From Pelargonium nanum (taxonomy: Eukaryota; Streptophyta; Magnoliopsida; Geraniales; Geraniaceae), in contig JAYMTF010001217.1 of NCBI GenBank assembly GCA_036897485.1, forward strand, positions 1 to 25,321: 25,321 bases of DNA, read 5' to 3'. A program made the position numbers and the translations under genes. The notes beneath the pieces are model-generated. The model did no database searches. It was not told the DNA's origin and saw nothing but the letters and a program-made list of their open reading frames with translations. Shown here one piece after another: positions 11,029 to 21,520 of this stretch (positions are counted from its first letter, which is position 1; every line of letters starts with the position of its first letter).

Positions 11029-11300
11029 CTCCTTTAATGGAATTCAAACTTGCATGTGCATGTCTTCGTTAAGGGTTAAATAATTGGGATCTCTTATTCC
11101 AGTTCAAATTTTAAGATAAGTTCTTATTAGGATTTTTTCTTATTTTACAAATTTGTCTTAAATATAACTAATGTAACGGGTTGTAGCAAGTTTGTGACTT
11201 CCACGCTAACAGACCACCACGTCAATTTGCTACCCCAACTTTGAACGTCACGTCATTTTACCAAAACACATAATTTTAATAATAAAAAGTAAATCGTCTA
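11029..11300. other. Intergenic DNA without a recognised feature
   Basis: AT-rich unique-looking sequence between the right flank of the hAT element and the CACTA-like end. No open frame, RNA gene or clear repeat was seen. Confidence 0.5.
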
Positions 11301-11494
11301 AAACGATGCCGATGGTCGCAAATTAGCATTGGCTTGTCGTCGCAGAATCTGTCGCTAATCTGCGACGGAATCCCGTCACTAATGATCAACGACCCTCATA
11401 TCAGCGACGGATTGGATTCCGTCGTTGATCCGTCGCTAACCCCTATCAGGGACGGATTTTGGCTTCGTAGCTGATAGGCGTTTTTCTTATAGTG
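11301..11494 (-). mobile_element. CACTA (EnSpm-type) transposon end, one terminus only
   Basis: Read on the minus strand the terminus at 11494 is CACTATAAGAAAAACGCC, a typical CACTA inverted repeat. The adjoining 190 bp contains several copies of a short subterminal motif in both orientations (GCGACGGA, TCCGTCG, TCGCTAAT), which is characteristic of transposase-binding arrays in this superfamily. No partner end was found to the left, so the element is truncated or an internal deletion derivative. Confidence 0.7.
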
Positions 11495-12564
11495 AGGGAA
11501 CGATATCATACAACCTCATCATAGGTTTTGAGTGGTTGTTCTCAACCAGATAAGGTAGGACTGATAATGGTGGGAGACCAGAAATTTCATCGACGATTGA
11601 GACCTTCTTAGTTGGAGTTGTCTTTGTTTCTTAACTTGAAGAAGTGAAATTTGATATGAATTTAGATTGTAGGCACACTAACGATTCTGGGGATGGAAGG
11701 TAGGGTTTTGAGAATAAGTGGTGTTAAAGTGGTTATAAAATCCTACATCAGGTGGTGCTGAAATTATTGGTATTAAGTCCCACAACGGATAGATATAAAA
11801 TTAAGGGTTAAATGGTTCCAGACCCCTTGGACTGGTACAATTTTTAGAGCTGGCCCTCAATTAGGGTTTCCCCTTGTTGTGATCCTTGGACTTTCAATTT
11901 TTATTAATTTAGTACAGTTACCGCTGCAGCAGGTTACTTCTATCCACGTCAGCCTCATTCGCCACGTCAACTCTCCAAATCAGCTTAAATGTCCACGTCA
12001 CTACCTGTCCAAGAGAAGCCAAACGTTGTCGCTGTGATGAGTTTTTATGCTTGATTCCAACGTTTCCTTTTTGCAAAGCTGAACCAAAATAATAGAAAAC
12101 GCAAACCAGTGTTCTTCTTCTTCGGGGCTTCATGAATCTCGTGAGAGCTTTGTGCCTAGTCGAATGTTGTGACATTAGTCACCAAGGCCACGACCTTGGA
12201 CTATTTGCAAGGCTCTAAGGAGCTCTTGAGAACTTCGTTCTCAATCAAATCCTACAAAATTGGCTTCAAGGTCGCGGCCCTACATTGGGAATGTGACCCT
12301 CAAAACCTTCATAGGGGTATGTGTGTCTGAACCGATGCCACAACCTGATGTCGTGACCTTGAGATGAAATTAATAGATGAATAATCATCGAATGGCTCGA
12401 ATACGAAGAGTCTAAAGGAGAACACATCTCTGTAGATCCCAACTCTGGGGAGCGCGATTATAGGAAATTCTTATTCGCCCTTCTCCAAACTAAGCCACCA
12501 CAAGGATCACTAAGACTCTAAGAAAAACAAATATGCTTGGTCTCAAAGACTCTCTGCCTTACTA
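11495..12564. other. Intergenic DNA between two CACTA-type ends
   Basis: About 1.07 kb with no convincing gene. The stretch 11800-11930 resembles the generic dispersed repeats seen in many plant intergenic regions, but I cannot name it. The stretch 12180-12370 has recurring GGTCGNGGCC-like words in both orientations (for example 12182-12199 and about 12270-12279). It may be a decayed retroelement, which I could not confirm. Confidence 0.4.
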
Positions 12565-12660
12565 CACTACAAAAAAGTTACAAATTGTGACGGAAATCTG
12601 TGACAGGAATTCTTTTCGTCACAGTTTCGTCATATTTTCTGTCACAAACACGTATGTGTA
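12565..12660 (+). mobile_element. Second CACTA-type terminus
   Basis: CACTACAAAAAAG at 12565-12577 is a canonical CACTA terminus. It is followed by the inverted short motifs TGTGACGGAAA, CTGTGACAGG and CGTCACAG, consistent with a subterminal array. No matching right end (TTTTTTGTAGTG) was found before the VQ gene, so only one end is supported. Confidence 0.6.
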
Positions 12661-12998
12661 ATATGAACGTGTCGCTTTAATTTGTAATATGAACTTATCT
12701 AAAAAACAATTCAAATTTATTAGCAAATATCATAATAAAAATATAAAAATAAAAAAGTTGGGAAGCAATTCTGTTGTTCATTGTAGTTGCCCCAAACCCA
12801 ACTTTGGTTTCCAACCACCAAAGCTAGACCTTAAAAAGAGGTGAGTTCAACAGATGTGGCCGCAACCCCAACTGCCCACCTACAACCACTCCAATCTCAA
12901 CACCTCATGCACAAACAAATATATAAGTAGCTACGATTCATTTTTCCTTAAAACAACAATCAAAACAACACCAACCCACACCATCCATTTCGGCATCC
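12661..12998 (+). promoter_or_regulatory. Promoter and 5'UTR region of the VQ gene
   Basis: A clear TATA box, TATATAA, lies at 12920-12926, 73 bp before the start codon at 12999. A perfect 7-bp inverted repeat, CTTTGGT (12802-12808) and ACCAAAG (12817-12823), lies about 100 bp upstream of the TATA box and could be a protein-binding site. That function is inference. Confidence 0.6.
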
Positions 12999-13727
12999 AT
13001 GAACAACCCTACACACGACGTCCACAACAACAACCATGCAAAGCGAGACAATAACAATGGCCTAAAGATCAACAAAGACTCCCACTTCATCAAGAAGTCG
13101 CCGTCGTCGTCGTCCACCTCGTCCCTCGCTAACCCGAAACCCCACCCGCAGCCGCAGCAGCAGCGCCACCCGGTCATCATCTACACGCACTCCCCAAAGG
13201 TGATCCACACGCACCCCCGCGATTTCATGGCGCTGGTGCAGAAGCTCACGGGCCTGTCCCGGTCCGACGAGAATGACTCCTCGTCGGGCTCCCAGGGGAA
13301 GCCCCTGGAGGCGGACGCGGACGTGCATGTGGACGACAATATTATTAAGAATAACAATGCCAACAGCAACAACAGCAGCGGCGTCCCGCACGACGACAAC
13401 GACTCCTCGTCGGTGGTCAACGCCGAGGACTGCAGCAGCGGGTCCGGTGGCGGCGGCGGAGGTGGAGATATTGGTCAAGTGATCAATTCTTCGTCGTCGT
13501 GCGGTTTTGTGCCGCCTATTTTTGAGCACCAGCCGAACCATCCTTATAACCTCACCAACATTCCTCTTTTTACACCCAATTCTGCGGAATTCTTGTGTTC
13601 CAATAACAATCCCGTCCCGTTTAATTACAACTACACTGATTCTTTGTTTTTTACTCCAAATATTAGGACCTCTTCGATTTCACCTACCTCCACCTTGGAT
13701 GCAATTGCAGACTTTCGTGACTTTTGA
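12999..13727 (+). CDS. VQ20: VQ-motif transcriptional co-regulator (VQ20-like)
   Basis: An intronless 242-aa protein. The VQ motif FMALVQKLTG occupies residues 76-85 (FxxxVQxLTG form), within the conserved block HPVIIYTHSPKVIHTHPRDF. The rest is low complexity: Asn/His-rich start, Ser-rich stretch at about 34-42, Asn/Ser/Asp-rich middle and a Gly run in the middle. VQ proteins are plant-specific nuclear partners of WRKY factors (group I and IIc) and MAP-kinase targets. The Arabidopsis neighbour of SYTF, At3g18360 (VQ20), works with WRKY2 and WRKY34 in pollen. Orthology here rests on motif context and gene order, not on a database search. The start fits a TATA box 73 bp upstream, and AATAAA follows the stop. 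Codon third positions are very GC-rich from about 13080 to 13460 and AT-rich after 13540. Confidence 0.92.
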   Translation: MNNPTHDVHNNNHAKRDNNNGLKINKDSHFIKKSPSSSSTSSLANPKPHPQPQQQRHPVIIYTHSPKVIHTHPRDFMALVQKLTGLSRSDENDSSSGSQGKPLEADADVHVDDNIIKNNNANSNNSSGVPHDDNDSSSVVNAEDCSSGSGGGGGGGDIGQVINSSSSCGFVPPIFEHQPNHPYNLTNIPLFTPNSAEFLCSNNNPVPFNYNYTDSLFFTPNIRTSSISPTSTLDAIADFRDF

Positions 13728-13760
13728 TTTTTAGCATTTAGATCATTTGGTTTCCATGGC

Positions 13761-13766
13761 AATAAA
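13761..13766 (+). terminator. Polyadenylation signal of the VQ gene
   Basis: Canonical AATAAA, 34 bp after the end of the VQ stop codon. The true cleavage site cannot be read from sequence alone. Confidence 0.5.
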
Positions 13767-15470
13767 TGGTTTCAATTCTTGCGGATTAGACCCTTTTTTT
13801 TCAAGAATAAGATTAAATTTATACATATATAACATTTATGTGTTTATTTTTCTTTCTTCTTCAAAGATCAAATTAACTTCTTCTTTTTCTCTTTTGTTTT
13901 TTTTATTTATAAAAAAGATTATTTTTTTAATAGATTTGTTATGAGGGTAAGGATTCTTTTATTTAAATTTCTTCACTTTAAAACAAATCCATTGGAATTT
14001 GGTTATTGAGATCTCTCATGATCAGTTTTTGGTTCCTATTTTAAGTTCTTTTTGATATGTTGTTGAGATTCATTAGGCTAACTATCAATTTTGAACTTTT
14101 AATGTCCTTGATTTGTTTATGTATCCATTTTTGTTATAGATATTGAAATGGAGAAAGAGAAGGATAATTAGTTGGATAAAGTGTGTTTATTCTAGTTATA
14201 AATATCTTGTATTATGCATGTCGTTTTAATTATGTTGGGCATTGGTTCGATAAAAGTATAATAATACATCGACTTAGAAATGTAGTGTGTCGCAATGATA
14301 AACTATTATTTACATGCTCGACTCAAAGCACATGGGATTAGCTTCGAAAATTGGTAAAGGTACAAGTGGAATGAGAAACCATAATACTTTTAGCTACTTT
14401 GAAAATTCACAAGTGTTACTAATTAAATCAATTACACCTCAAAAATATAACACATAACTAATACATTGAAATAAAAGTAAATTTATAAATGAAAAAAATG
14501 AGTGCATGCTTTGAATCATATCTAGTATCCGAGAGAGAGAGACGACAATTTAGATTACTACGAGAGAGTAACAAGAAATGAAATTTTGATATGTCTTCAG
14601 ATGAGTGTGCAATAACTATACTATCATCAATATATGGGAAATACATGAGTAGAGGATTATTGGGCTACAATATTTCCTCGAACTTGTATGAGATTGTAAA
14701 ACCTGATGTCTAAAAGAGAAAAACGAAATGGTAGAAAATGTATAAAATTGTAATGGAGTCCCCGCCTGTCAGCTAAACGACCAGGCACATGAATAGAGAA
14801 GTTTGACAGCTAACACTGCCAGTGTGAACAGGCATTCATTTTTTTTATTCTCTTGGTGTAGGTTGCAGTCTGTCTTCCCTTGTTGGATGTTTAGTTTTGT
14901 CTTCCTGTTTTGGATGTTTTGTTTTGTTTTCCCTTGTTGGTAGTTGTTTTGTGGACTTTGATGCACTTCAAGTCTTAGAAGTCGCGCATATTGAATGAGA
15001 GGATAAAATTAGTGCCTTCAATTTGATTATGTGTGATATTTTGAATCTTGTTGAGCATGTCGCTAGTATAAATTTTGATTTTGTTAGTAGGTTTGCATAT
15101 CAAACGACTTATGTTTCGCTTAGATCGTTGCGTTCTATTTCAGTCTTAAAGGAGTGGGTAGTATGTGTGACTCCTAACAGAATTTCATATTTGTAATGTT
15201 TGATCTATAATTAATATAACGTTTTAAATATAACGTTTTAAAATATACAAATTACCCTATCCCGTCTCCAGGGGATTCTTCAAATAACCTAAAAAAATTA
15301 AGTTGAATACACAAATTATTTACTGCCGTTTTATTCATCCATTCGCTTGTTTAGCTCTACATTGCATCTAGAATTTGTACCTAAGAGATTGGAAAAAAAA
15401 AAAGAAGAAGAAAAACATTACTTTACATGCATAAATGTACAGAGATTATAAACACAAGCTAAAAACCACA
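13767..15470. other. Intergenic DNA between convergent VQ and DUF639 genes
   Basis: About 1.7 kb of AT-rich DNA where the two transcription units face each other. It holds a three-copy 27-bp repeat (14872-14950) and a small duplicated word AATATAACGTTTTA near 15214-15241. No gene, RNA gene or dated transposon was recognised. Short open frames here lack family resemblance. Confidence 0.5.
14872..14950. repeat. Imperfect 27-bp tandem repeat, three copies
   Basis: Units begin GTCTTCCCTTGTTGGATG (14872), GTCTTCCTGTTTTGGATG (14899) and GTTTTCCCTTGTTGGTAG (14926). The first two units are 27 bp; the third is partial or diverged (about 25 bp). Confidence 0.75.
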
Positions 15471-16540
15471 TTATTTGGTCTTTTTATCTTCCTTTTCCCT
15501 ATCAAGAACAACAGGCGCGGCTGGTATGCTGAACCACCATTCCCTCAATCTCCTCGTCAACCTTTCTGTGCTTGCTTTCCTCGGAGGTGAATACCTCGTA
15601 AACGTCTCCAAGAAAACCACTAGTATTATATATTTACTAGGTAACAATGCTAGAATGAACGCCGAGAGTAGAAGAGCAATAGCGAATTTGTCACTTGCCT
15701 GATCAAGAATCACGTCAAAGTACACGAACAATAAGCAGCAAATTGAGGTTCAGATATGGAATAATGATTGAGCCAAATTGCAAATGAAGGAAGAGATCGT
15801 GAGGCATACCTGAGGGAAAATGGCCAACAGAAGTGCCCGCAACTTGAGAAGAACAATATTTCCTTCTTGGATGAACCCTTCAGCTTGTGAAATTGCATTC
15901 TGAACGGCTAGTAGCTGCTCCATTGTGTTCATTACAGGAGGTGCTACTACCCTGACTTGATCAATGCATCTCCCTTGGTTGAACCACCGGGTAAGTACCA
16001 TAAAAATTGCAACAAAGATTAGCGCCACAGCAGAGGCGTAGCCCAGCCACCCCCTGAGAAAACCACATTGTTAAAGTTCTCATCAGTAGCACCAGCCAGA
16101 TTCACTTTTGAACCCCATACAATCATTGACCAATAATGAGGATATAATATTTGCAGGAGCCAGATAAGGCTTGAATTTCAAAAGGGATGATATCTAAGGG
16201 ATACATTCAGATCAACTACAAGAACTCCAGCCCCGGAAGCATTTATTAATAAATAAATAAATTTTAGGATGAACAGATAAAACTCCTCTAGAGTTATCTG
16301 AGCATTCCAAATGGTGCTAAGGAAGCAATCATAATGTTTACAACTGCTTCCATCTTGGACACCTTAAAAAGAAAATATAATTCCCATTTCTCTTCTAGCC
16401 AAAAGAAAAGACATTGCAAAGAGAAAATCTCTGCTGTAGTATCTTTGATTATTAGCAACTACAAATCTTAAGTAACCACAAGATACAAATTTCTCTCTCA
16501 TCATAATGTCAACAAGACTGCATATATCCATCTTCGAAAG

Positions 16541-16578
<38 letters not shown>

Positions 16579-19500
16579 ATAAAAAAATTAATTTGGAGAT
16601 TATTCAACAAATTAACATCAAATAATACTAATAATATCCCCTCACCAAACCAAACTAAAATTTCTATACATCCATGCATCTGAGGAAGTAGAACTTATTA
16701 TTAGTTTCAAACCATACTTGGAGAAATGGAGATTTCTGATTTCAGTATACATGTTAATGCAAAAACATCTTAACATGTCAATTGATCAGATGTCCTGCTT
16801 ATCCCTTGATAGACAAATATACTATAAAGGCACACACATACACAAACCTGCACACCCACATGCCTGTTTAATCCCCTAACAGTGTCATTTGGGCCCTGGA
16901 TCCACTTAAATGCCCATATTTCACTCTTTACTACCCCAATATAAGACTCGAACATATTTATACCAGTCACCCAATCTTCTCTATTTGTGATCAAAAGACA
17001 CCACAAACTTTCTCACTGAGTTGTGCGGTGTCACTGCATAGAATAGAAAAAGTGCACATGCCTGCTTAACACCTCCACACACTTTTTCTATTCTATGCTG
17101 CACATATTTTTCTTTGTTAGATTTCTATAATAGCCTAAACGTTTGTAATGTAGTTAGTTTTAGAAATCCCTTTTGTACAGTCCCTGTGCACTTGGATGCT
17201 TCCTGTCTTTCAGCTTTAACTGATTAAAAATAATAATAGAAGCCAAGCAAAGTACAGTACATTTATGGAAATCAGAAGGTTTAAATGGGCATATGTTTGC
17301 AATATTTTTCCCAAAAAAGGAAAAGAAAAGGCACAGAACACTTGAATAAACTGGAAGGGATATTTCATATGTATTTACTTCAAGCATTGCTGGCTACTTT
17401 GAGTAGATCGAATTCACTTGAAAGCAGACTACTTTAAATAATCATCCGCTATTATTACTCACTAATATAAGGTTTGCTAGCATTTGTATTTTACCTGCAG
17501 ATGACGTAACTGAAGACTAAACAGAAGATTGAAGACTTCATAATGTCATCCCAATATGCCAACTGGAGAAGAAATTTCCCAAGTTCCATAACTGGGAAGA
17601 GTAATTCCTGGACATTCACAAGAAACAAGAAAGTTGGGTGTTACAAGGAGATTATCCAAGAAAGTTGAGTCGGCTAATTAGATGTTAGAATGGCAATTAA
17701 TAGTAACCCAAGGTAGCAAAATTTAAAAGCAAAAACTGAACTTCTACCATCTGTGCCTTACCTTCATCACTGCCAAATTTGTATCAATGCCATCCACCTT
17801 AACTCCATCTACTGTGGCTTGAGCTTGTACCACTTTTTTATAGTCATTTTTAGATTCTTTAACTGCTCTTTCCAGTGGTGTCATTTCACCAACAGCTACC
17901 TCACCAACAGTTAGACCAGCCTCAATCGGATTATTTGAACTTATTCCAAACACAAATCCTAAGTTAGAAACCATGGCCGACGCTGAGATTGAATGCATTC
18001 CATCTCCAGCTCTAGAATTGTTCGCTCGATCCAATTCCCTCAAACTTGACATGTTTGCCAATGTTTCCAATATTAAATCTCCACCTGGAAGTTGATCACA
18101 AAGATTGAACAAAAGAAGATCCTCACAACGTAGAGGGACTGCAGAACTTATTTCTTGAATGGCTTGTACTCGCAGAATCCCAAGCACAGCCTTGGAAAGT
18201 GCTTCATCCCGTTCAACCCCCTTGATTTGGAACTTATTTATAAATCTATGAACATATAAAATCTCTCGGATAATTGCTAGCCAAAAGTCACGACGAGTAT
18301 GCCCTTTAAGCTCAGGAAATTCAAATACAACTGGTTCTGATCTACAATGAAAGCACGACCAAAAATCAAACTACATATAGGTTAAAGCCTTCAAGGTGGA
18401 TCTCTCAAGATCGCTCTTATTCTTTTTTCTAGTATAAGAAAAAGTCTTCAGTCACAAAGCACAAGGTGCAACACGTAAATATCAAAGATAATGTATAAAT
18501 GCATTGTGCCTTACAAGGAAATTGATTTATATAGAACTGCCTTGTCAAAAAGCCGAGTACCCCATGGTCCAGTCAGTTCAGGTTTCACAACCTGCTTTAG
18601 ATCATCTGCTAAGTCATATCTTTTTGCCTTGTCATAGGATACAACACGTAGAGCTTCAAAGTGAAGTGCGTGATCAGTAAGAATTAACCGACCTGCATGC
18701 ATGCCAGCACAAAATAAGATTGTGAATCATGCACTATGCATAAGTAGTCTTATACTCTTATTAGTAACTAGGCTGATAATTTATAGACTAGCCTTTCAAA
18801 TACACTGCATGTGAATCTGCTACTCAGAAAAGTCATTTTTTTAGAAGTACTTCTGTTTAACATTAACTTACCAGGCCATGTAGAAATCCCAACATGTTCA
18901 AGAACTGGTTGAGTGGTGACTGTCCCATCCACTTCCAAAATCTTTTCTCCTCTTGACGATCGAACAGCAGAAAGTAAAGATGATTCTGTTTGGGCCTTCA
19001 TTTTTTTTATTGCTCTGCAGAGACCAGGAATAGAAAAAAATGCCAAATTTAACCCTATGGATTCAGTTAGTTTGGTTCACATTTATCTCCAAGACTCCAA
19101 CAACAACACTCTATATTCCTAACCATATGACATACACAAAAAGGAGAAAAATGTTCATTTATATTTTTGGCACCCAGCAAGTCAGTTACGACTGCTGTTA
19201 AGAAATTCACCGCACTATCTTCAAAGAAGTACTGCTCAAAACTTATACTGCTAATCGATAGGATCACAATTGGAGAAGACTTGTCCACTAGAGATATCCA
19301 ATTTAAAAGGGTCAAACACCTGTAAACCACTTACTACAGCTGAATTAAGGGAAGCTATACATTCTCAGAAGGCATGCATATTTCTCTTGCGGCGCATCAT
19401 AAATAGTAATGATGATGATGATGATAATGATAATGATAGATCTGTCCCTTAAACAATCTCAGCGATAGGTCTTGCATAACCCAGTGAACCCCAATTCATT

Positions 19501-20824
19501 AAGACACTAAGCAACTGTAATAAGGAAATTCAAATAGAGATGTGGTCACCTTTCTAATCCACTTAGATACTTGTCGTATATGGAAAATTGAAGTCTGCCA
19601 CCAGTTGATTTTGTAAGAACCTCAAAAAGATTTTCACTGACAATGACATCAGCAATAACTGGAACTGCCGAAGCTATCCGGGAGAAAGCCTCTACCCCAA
19701 CTGATGCGTCCTCATCTACCTGTGAGAAAGACAGGGTATCAAGAACAATGTATATCCACACAAATATAAATATGTTGCAGCCACCAGTATGCCAAAGCAT
19801 TATAGTTTAATTGAATAATCAAGATGTGGCTTCATCAAGAGAATCTGATTTCAAGTAGAACAACCCTTAACCTATTAAAGCAACTTAAAGAGTACTGTAT
19901 AAGAACTGCTGTGTATACAAACATGTGATGCACAAGTGAAGGCACACTAAACAAGACAGGCACAGTGCATGACCAAGCTCCCAAGCAGTCTATTTGATAA
20001 GACTATCCGACAATATTGAAACTTCTAATTCATATTTGAGAAATTCCAAATATTTTCAATGATTGTTACCCCTACATCAATTAAGGGCACAAGAGTAATG
20101 GATGTGCTTCAAGACGTGTTGCATTTATGTGTGTGAGAGAGAGAGGCTAGTTGCAACTATATCACGGGAAATAAGTCTAAGGAATTGGTATCAAGATTGT
20201 GTTTTGCAACAATTCAATCAGCAAAACAAAGTAAGGAGACATACACTAAGTACAGGTTGGCTAGAAGCAGCTGGAGCTTCCCAAGCAAGCATCATATCAT
20301 AGGTTAGACGCCGGAATTTTTTATCAGCCAGATGGCCCATTACTTGTGTAGCTAGAGCAAGTGCCCTAAAACAGCAGTATTCAAGAAAGTTCCTCGCATA
20401 ACGCGATGGATGCTTTATCGAATCCGAAGCCTCGAGCTGGAAACTTTCCTGGAGTTCACTTGAAGACATTCCAAGTATCCTGCATCATTAACCAGTTGCT
20501 TCCAATAAGCAAACAAACAAAATTGTGATAATGACAAGATTAAAAGAGCTGCTTTCATGTAAACTAAATTGATTAGAAAAACAAGTATCAACGAACAATA
20601 AGCTGAAATTCTCAGAATGCCGGGTCTACTTACTTCGAGCACCTCCGAACAACTATGTTCGAAACGGGGGAGAGGTCCGATATCCAATTCCTCCCCGCCG
20701 ATGGAGATCTTCCCATCTCCTCGAATTCCTCATCGAAGGAGCTTCGTTTACCAAGCAACCACTTAAATGATCCTTCTCTAACAAGACTCTCAAGCATGTT
20801 TCTGGTTTTGTTTCCGGCAGACAT
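15471..20824 (-). CDS. DUF639 family membrane protein (At3g18350-like), complete
   Basis: Nine coding exons on the minus strand: 20824-20634, 20479-20245, 19719-19550, 19014-18872, 18692-18515, 18341-17762, 17607-17495, 16053-15810 and 15698-15471. They sum to 2082 nt, giving 693 aa plus TAA, close to the roughly 692 aa I recall for At3g18350. All junctions are GT-AG and frames join across phases 0, 1 and 2. The protein begins MSAGNKTRNMLESLVREGSF. Conserved blocks include FLEYCCFRALALATQVMGHL, TSGGRL-like STGGRLQFSIYDKYLSGLER, and ISTWPGRLILTDHALHFEAL near 240-260, which resembles a GRAM/PH-type strand pattern. C-terminal hydrophobic segments lie at about 524-536, 540-558 and 623-650, followed by FTRYSPPRKASTERLTRRL and a Lys/Asp/Glu-rich tail. 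The family (PF04842) is plant-wide and its biochemical role is unknown; the 'heat-inducible transcription repressor' label in databases is not supported by anything seen here. Confidence 0.94.
16545..16576 (+). repeat. (CT)16 microsatellite
   Basis: An uninterrupted 32-bp CT run inside the seventh intron of the DUF639 gene. Confidence 0.97.
17036..17098. repeat. Perfect 19-bp inverted repeat with 25-nt spacer
   Basis: GCATAGAATAGAAAAAGTG (17036-17054) is the exact reverse complement of CACTTTTTCTATTCTATGC (17080-17098). The spacer is 25 nt. Transcripts of either strand could fold into a 19-bp stem. It lies in the seventh intron of the DUF639 gene. Confidence 0.9.
19015..20244 (-). other. Introns 2 and 3 of the DUF639 gene (with the exon 19719-19550 between them)
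   Basis: Intron 2 is 19720-20244 (525 bp, phase 0) and intron 3 is 19015-19549 (535 bp, phase 2). Intron 3 has a GAT/AAT-rich microsatellite at about 19407-19438. No other feature was recognised. Confidence 0.8.
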
Positions 20825-21200
20825 ATCTTCAAATTCGACCGATCAATATACACAAAATAACTCCAATCTCACCACTTTCACCAATTCATCACCTAAATAT
20901 AAAAATCTCTGAACTACTGATTCAACAACTCGACAAAATAAGCAAAACCCAGACTGAATTTTTTCACCTTTAACCAAACCCCCAACAACTTTAGCAAACC
21001 GCAAGACCAGAAACTGACTTACCTCTCAGCATTTCACGAACCCAATTCAGATTATGCTCAATGAACCGTTTAGTAGAAACCGAGAATGAAGCGCGAGCAG
21101 GTTCTCCATTAGATTCGAGTCGTGATTTGGGGTTTATCCGAAGCAAAAACAACAGTTAAAGAGATAGGTGTAATTCGGGAGCAGTCGATTCGGAAGCGGA
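20825..21200 (-). promoter_or_regulatory. 5'UTR with probable intron, DUF639 gene
   Basis: On the minus strand a strong donor, GAGAG|GTAAGTCAG (exon end at 21023), and an acceptor, TATTTAG|GTGATG (exon resumes at 20892), define a probable 130-bp 5'UTR intron at 20893-21022. The short leader between 20892 and the start codon contains an ATG-AAT-TGG-TGA mini-ORF of three codons, which could slightly dampen translation. The transcription start is probably near 21150-21240 but cannot be fixed. Confidence 0.5.
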
Positions 21201-21270
21201 CGCGTTCACACAACCTCAATTCTCGAAGGATATATTATTCTATTTGCTGTCAATTATTTGTTTTGGTTTC

Positions 21271-21501
21271 GGTTTCAAGCACGTGGGTCAATTGCTAAGA
21301 TGTTTTTCGCTTAACTTGAGATCTCGAGTTCGAGTATCAGGAAATGCAGGTGCGTTAAAACTTGGTAGGAAGAGTTTTGTCGCCCTTGTGGTCCTACCCG
21401 GCTCGGATGAAGATTAGCCTGAGTGTGATACAAAAAAATTAAAGATGTTAACCGCGAGTTTGCGGATCCGCTCAGAATCCTCATGGTTTAGAATTAAAAA
21501 A
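21271..21501 (+). mobile_element. tRNA-derived SINE with 19-bp target-site duplication
   Basis: A 231-bp insertion flanked by perfect direct repeats AATTATTTGTTTTGGTTTC at 21252-21270 and 21502-21520. The 5' part carries a degenerate pol III A-box region (GTGGGTCAATTGCTAAGATG, 21283 onward) and a B box, GAGTTCGAGTATC (21326-21338). The middle has GGTCCTACCCGGCTCGGATG, similar to the conserved 3' body of Au-like plant SINEs. The 3' end is an A-rich tail (about 21494-21501). It lies just upstream of the DUF639 gene. Confidence 0.85.
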
Positions 21502-21520
21502 AATTATTTGTTTTGGTTTC

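Larger units (their letters stand above)
16054..17494 (-). other. Largest intron (seventh) of the DUF639 gene
   Basis: A 1441-bp phase-2 intron, GTAAAA donor and TTCTCAG acceptor on the minus strand, splitting the codon for Arg in YVICRGWLGYA. It contains a (CT)16 microsatellite and a perfect 19-bp inverted repeat, listed separately. Confidence 0.88.

Noticed and set aside
13062..13541. 159-codon open frame antisense to the VQ gene
   Set aside because: It lies opposite the GC-rich, low-complexity half of a well-supported gene. Its Arg/Val-rich translation has no family resemblance and reflects codon composition.
14813..14825. Palindrome ACACTGCCAGTGT
   Set aside because: Short perfect palindromes of this size are expected by chance in 25 kb, and nothing around it suggests a function.
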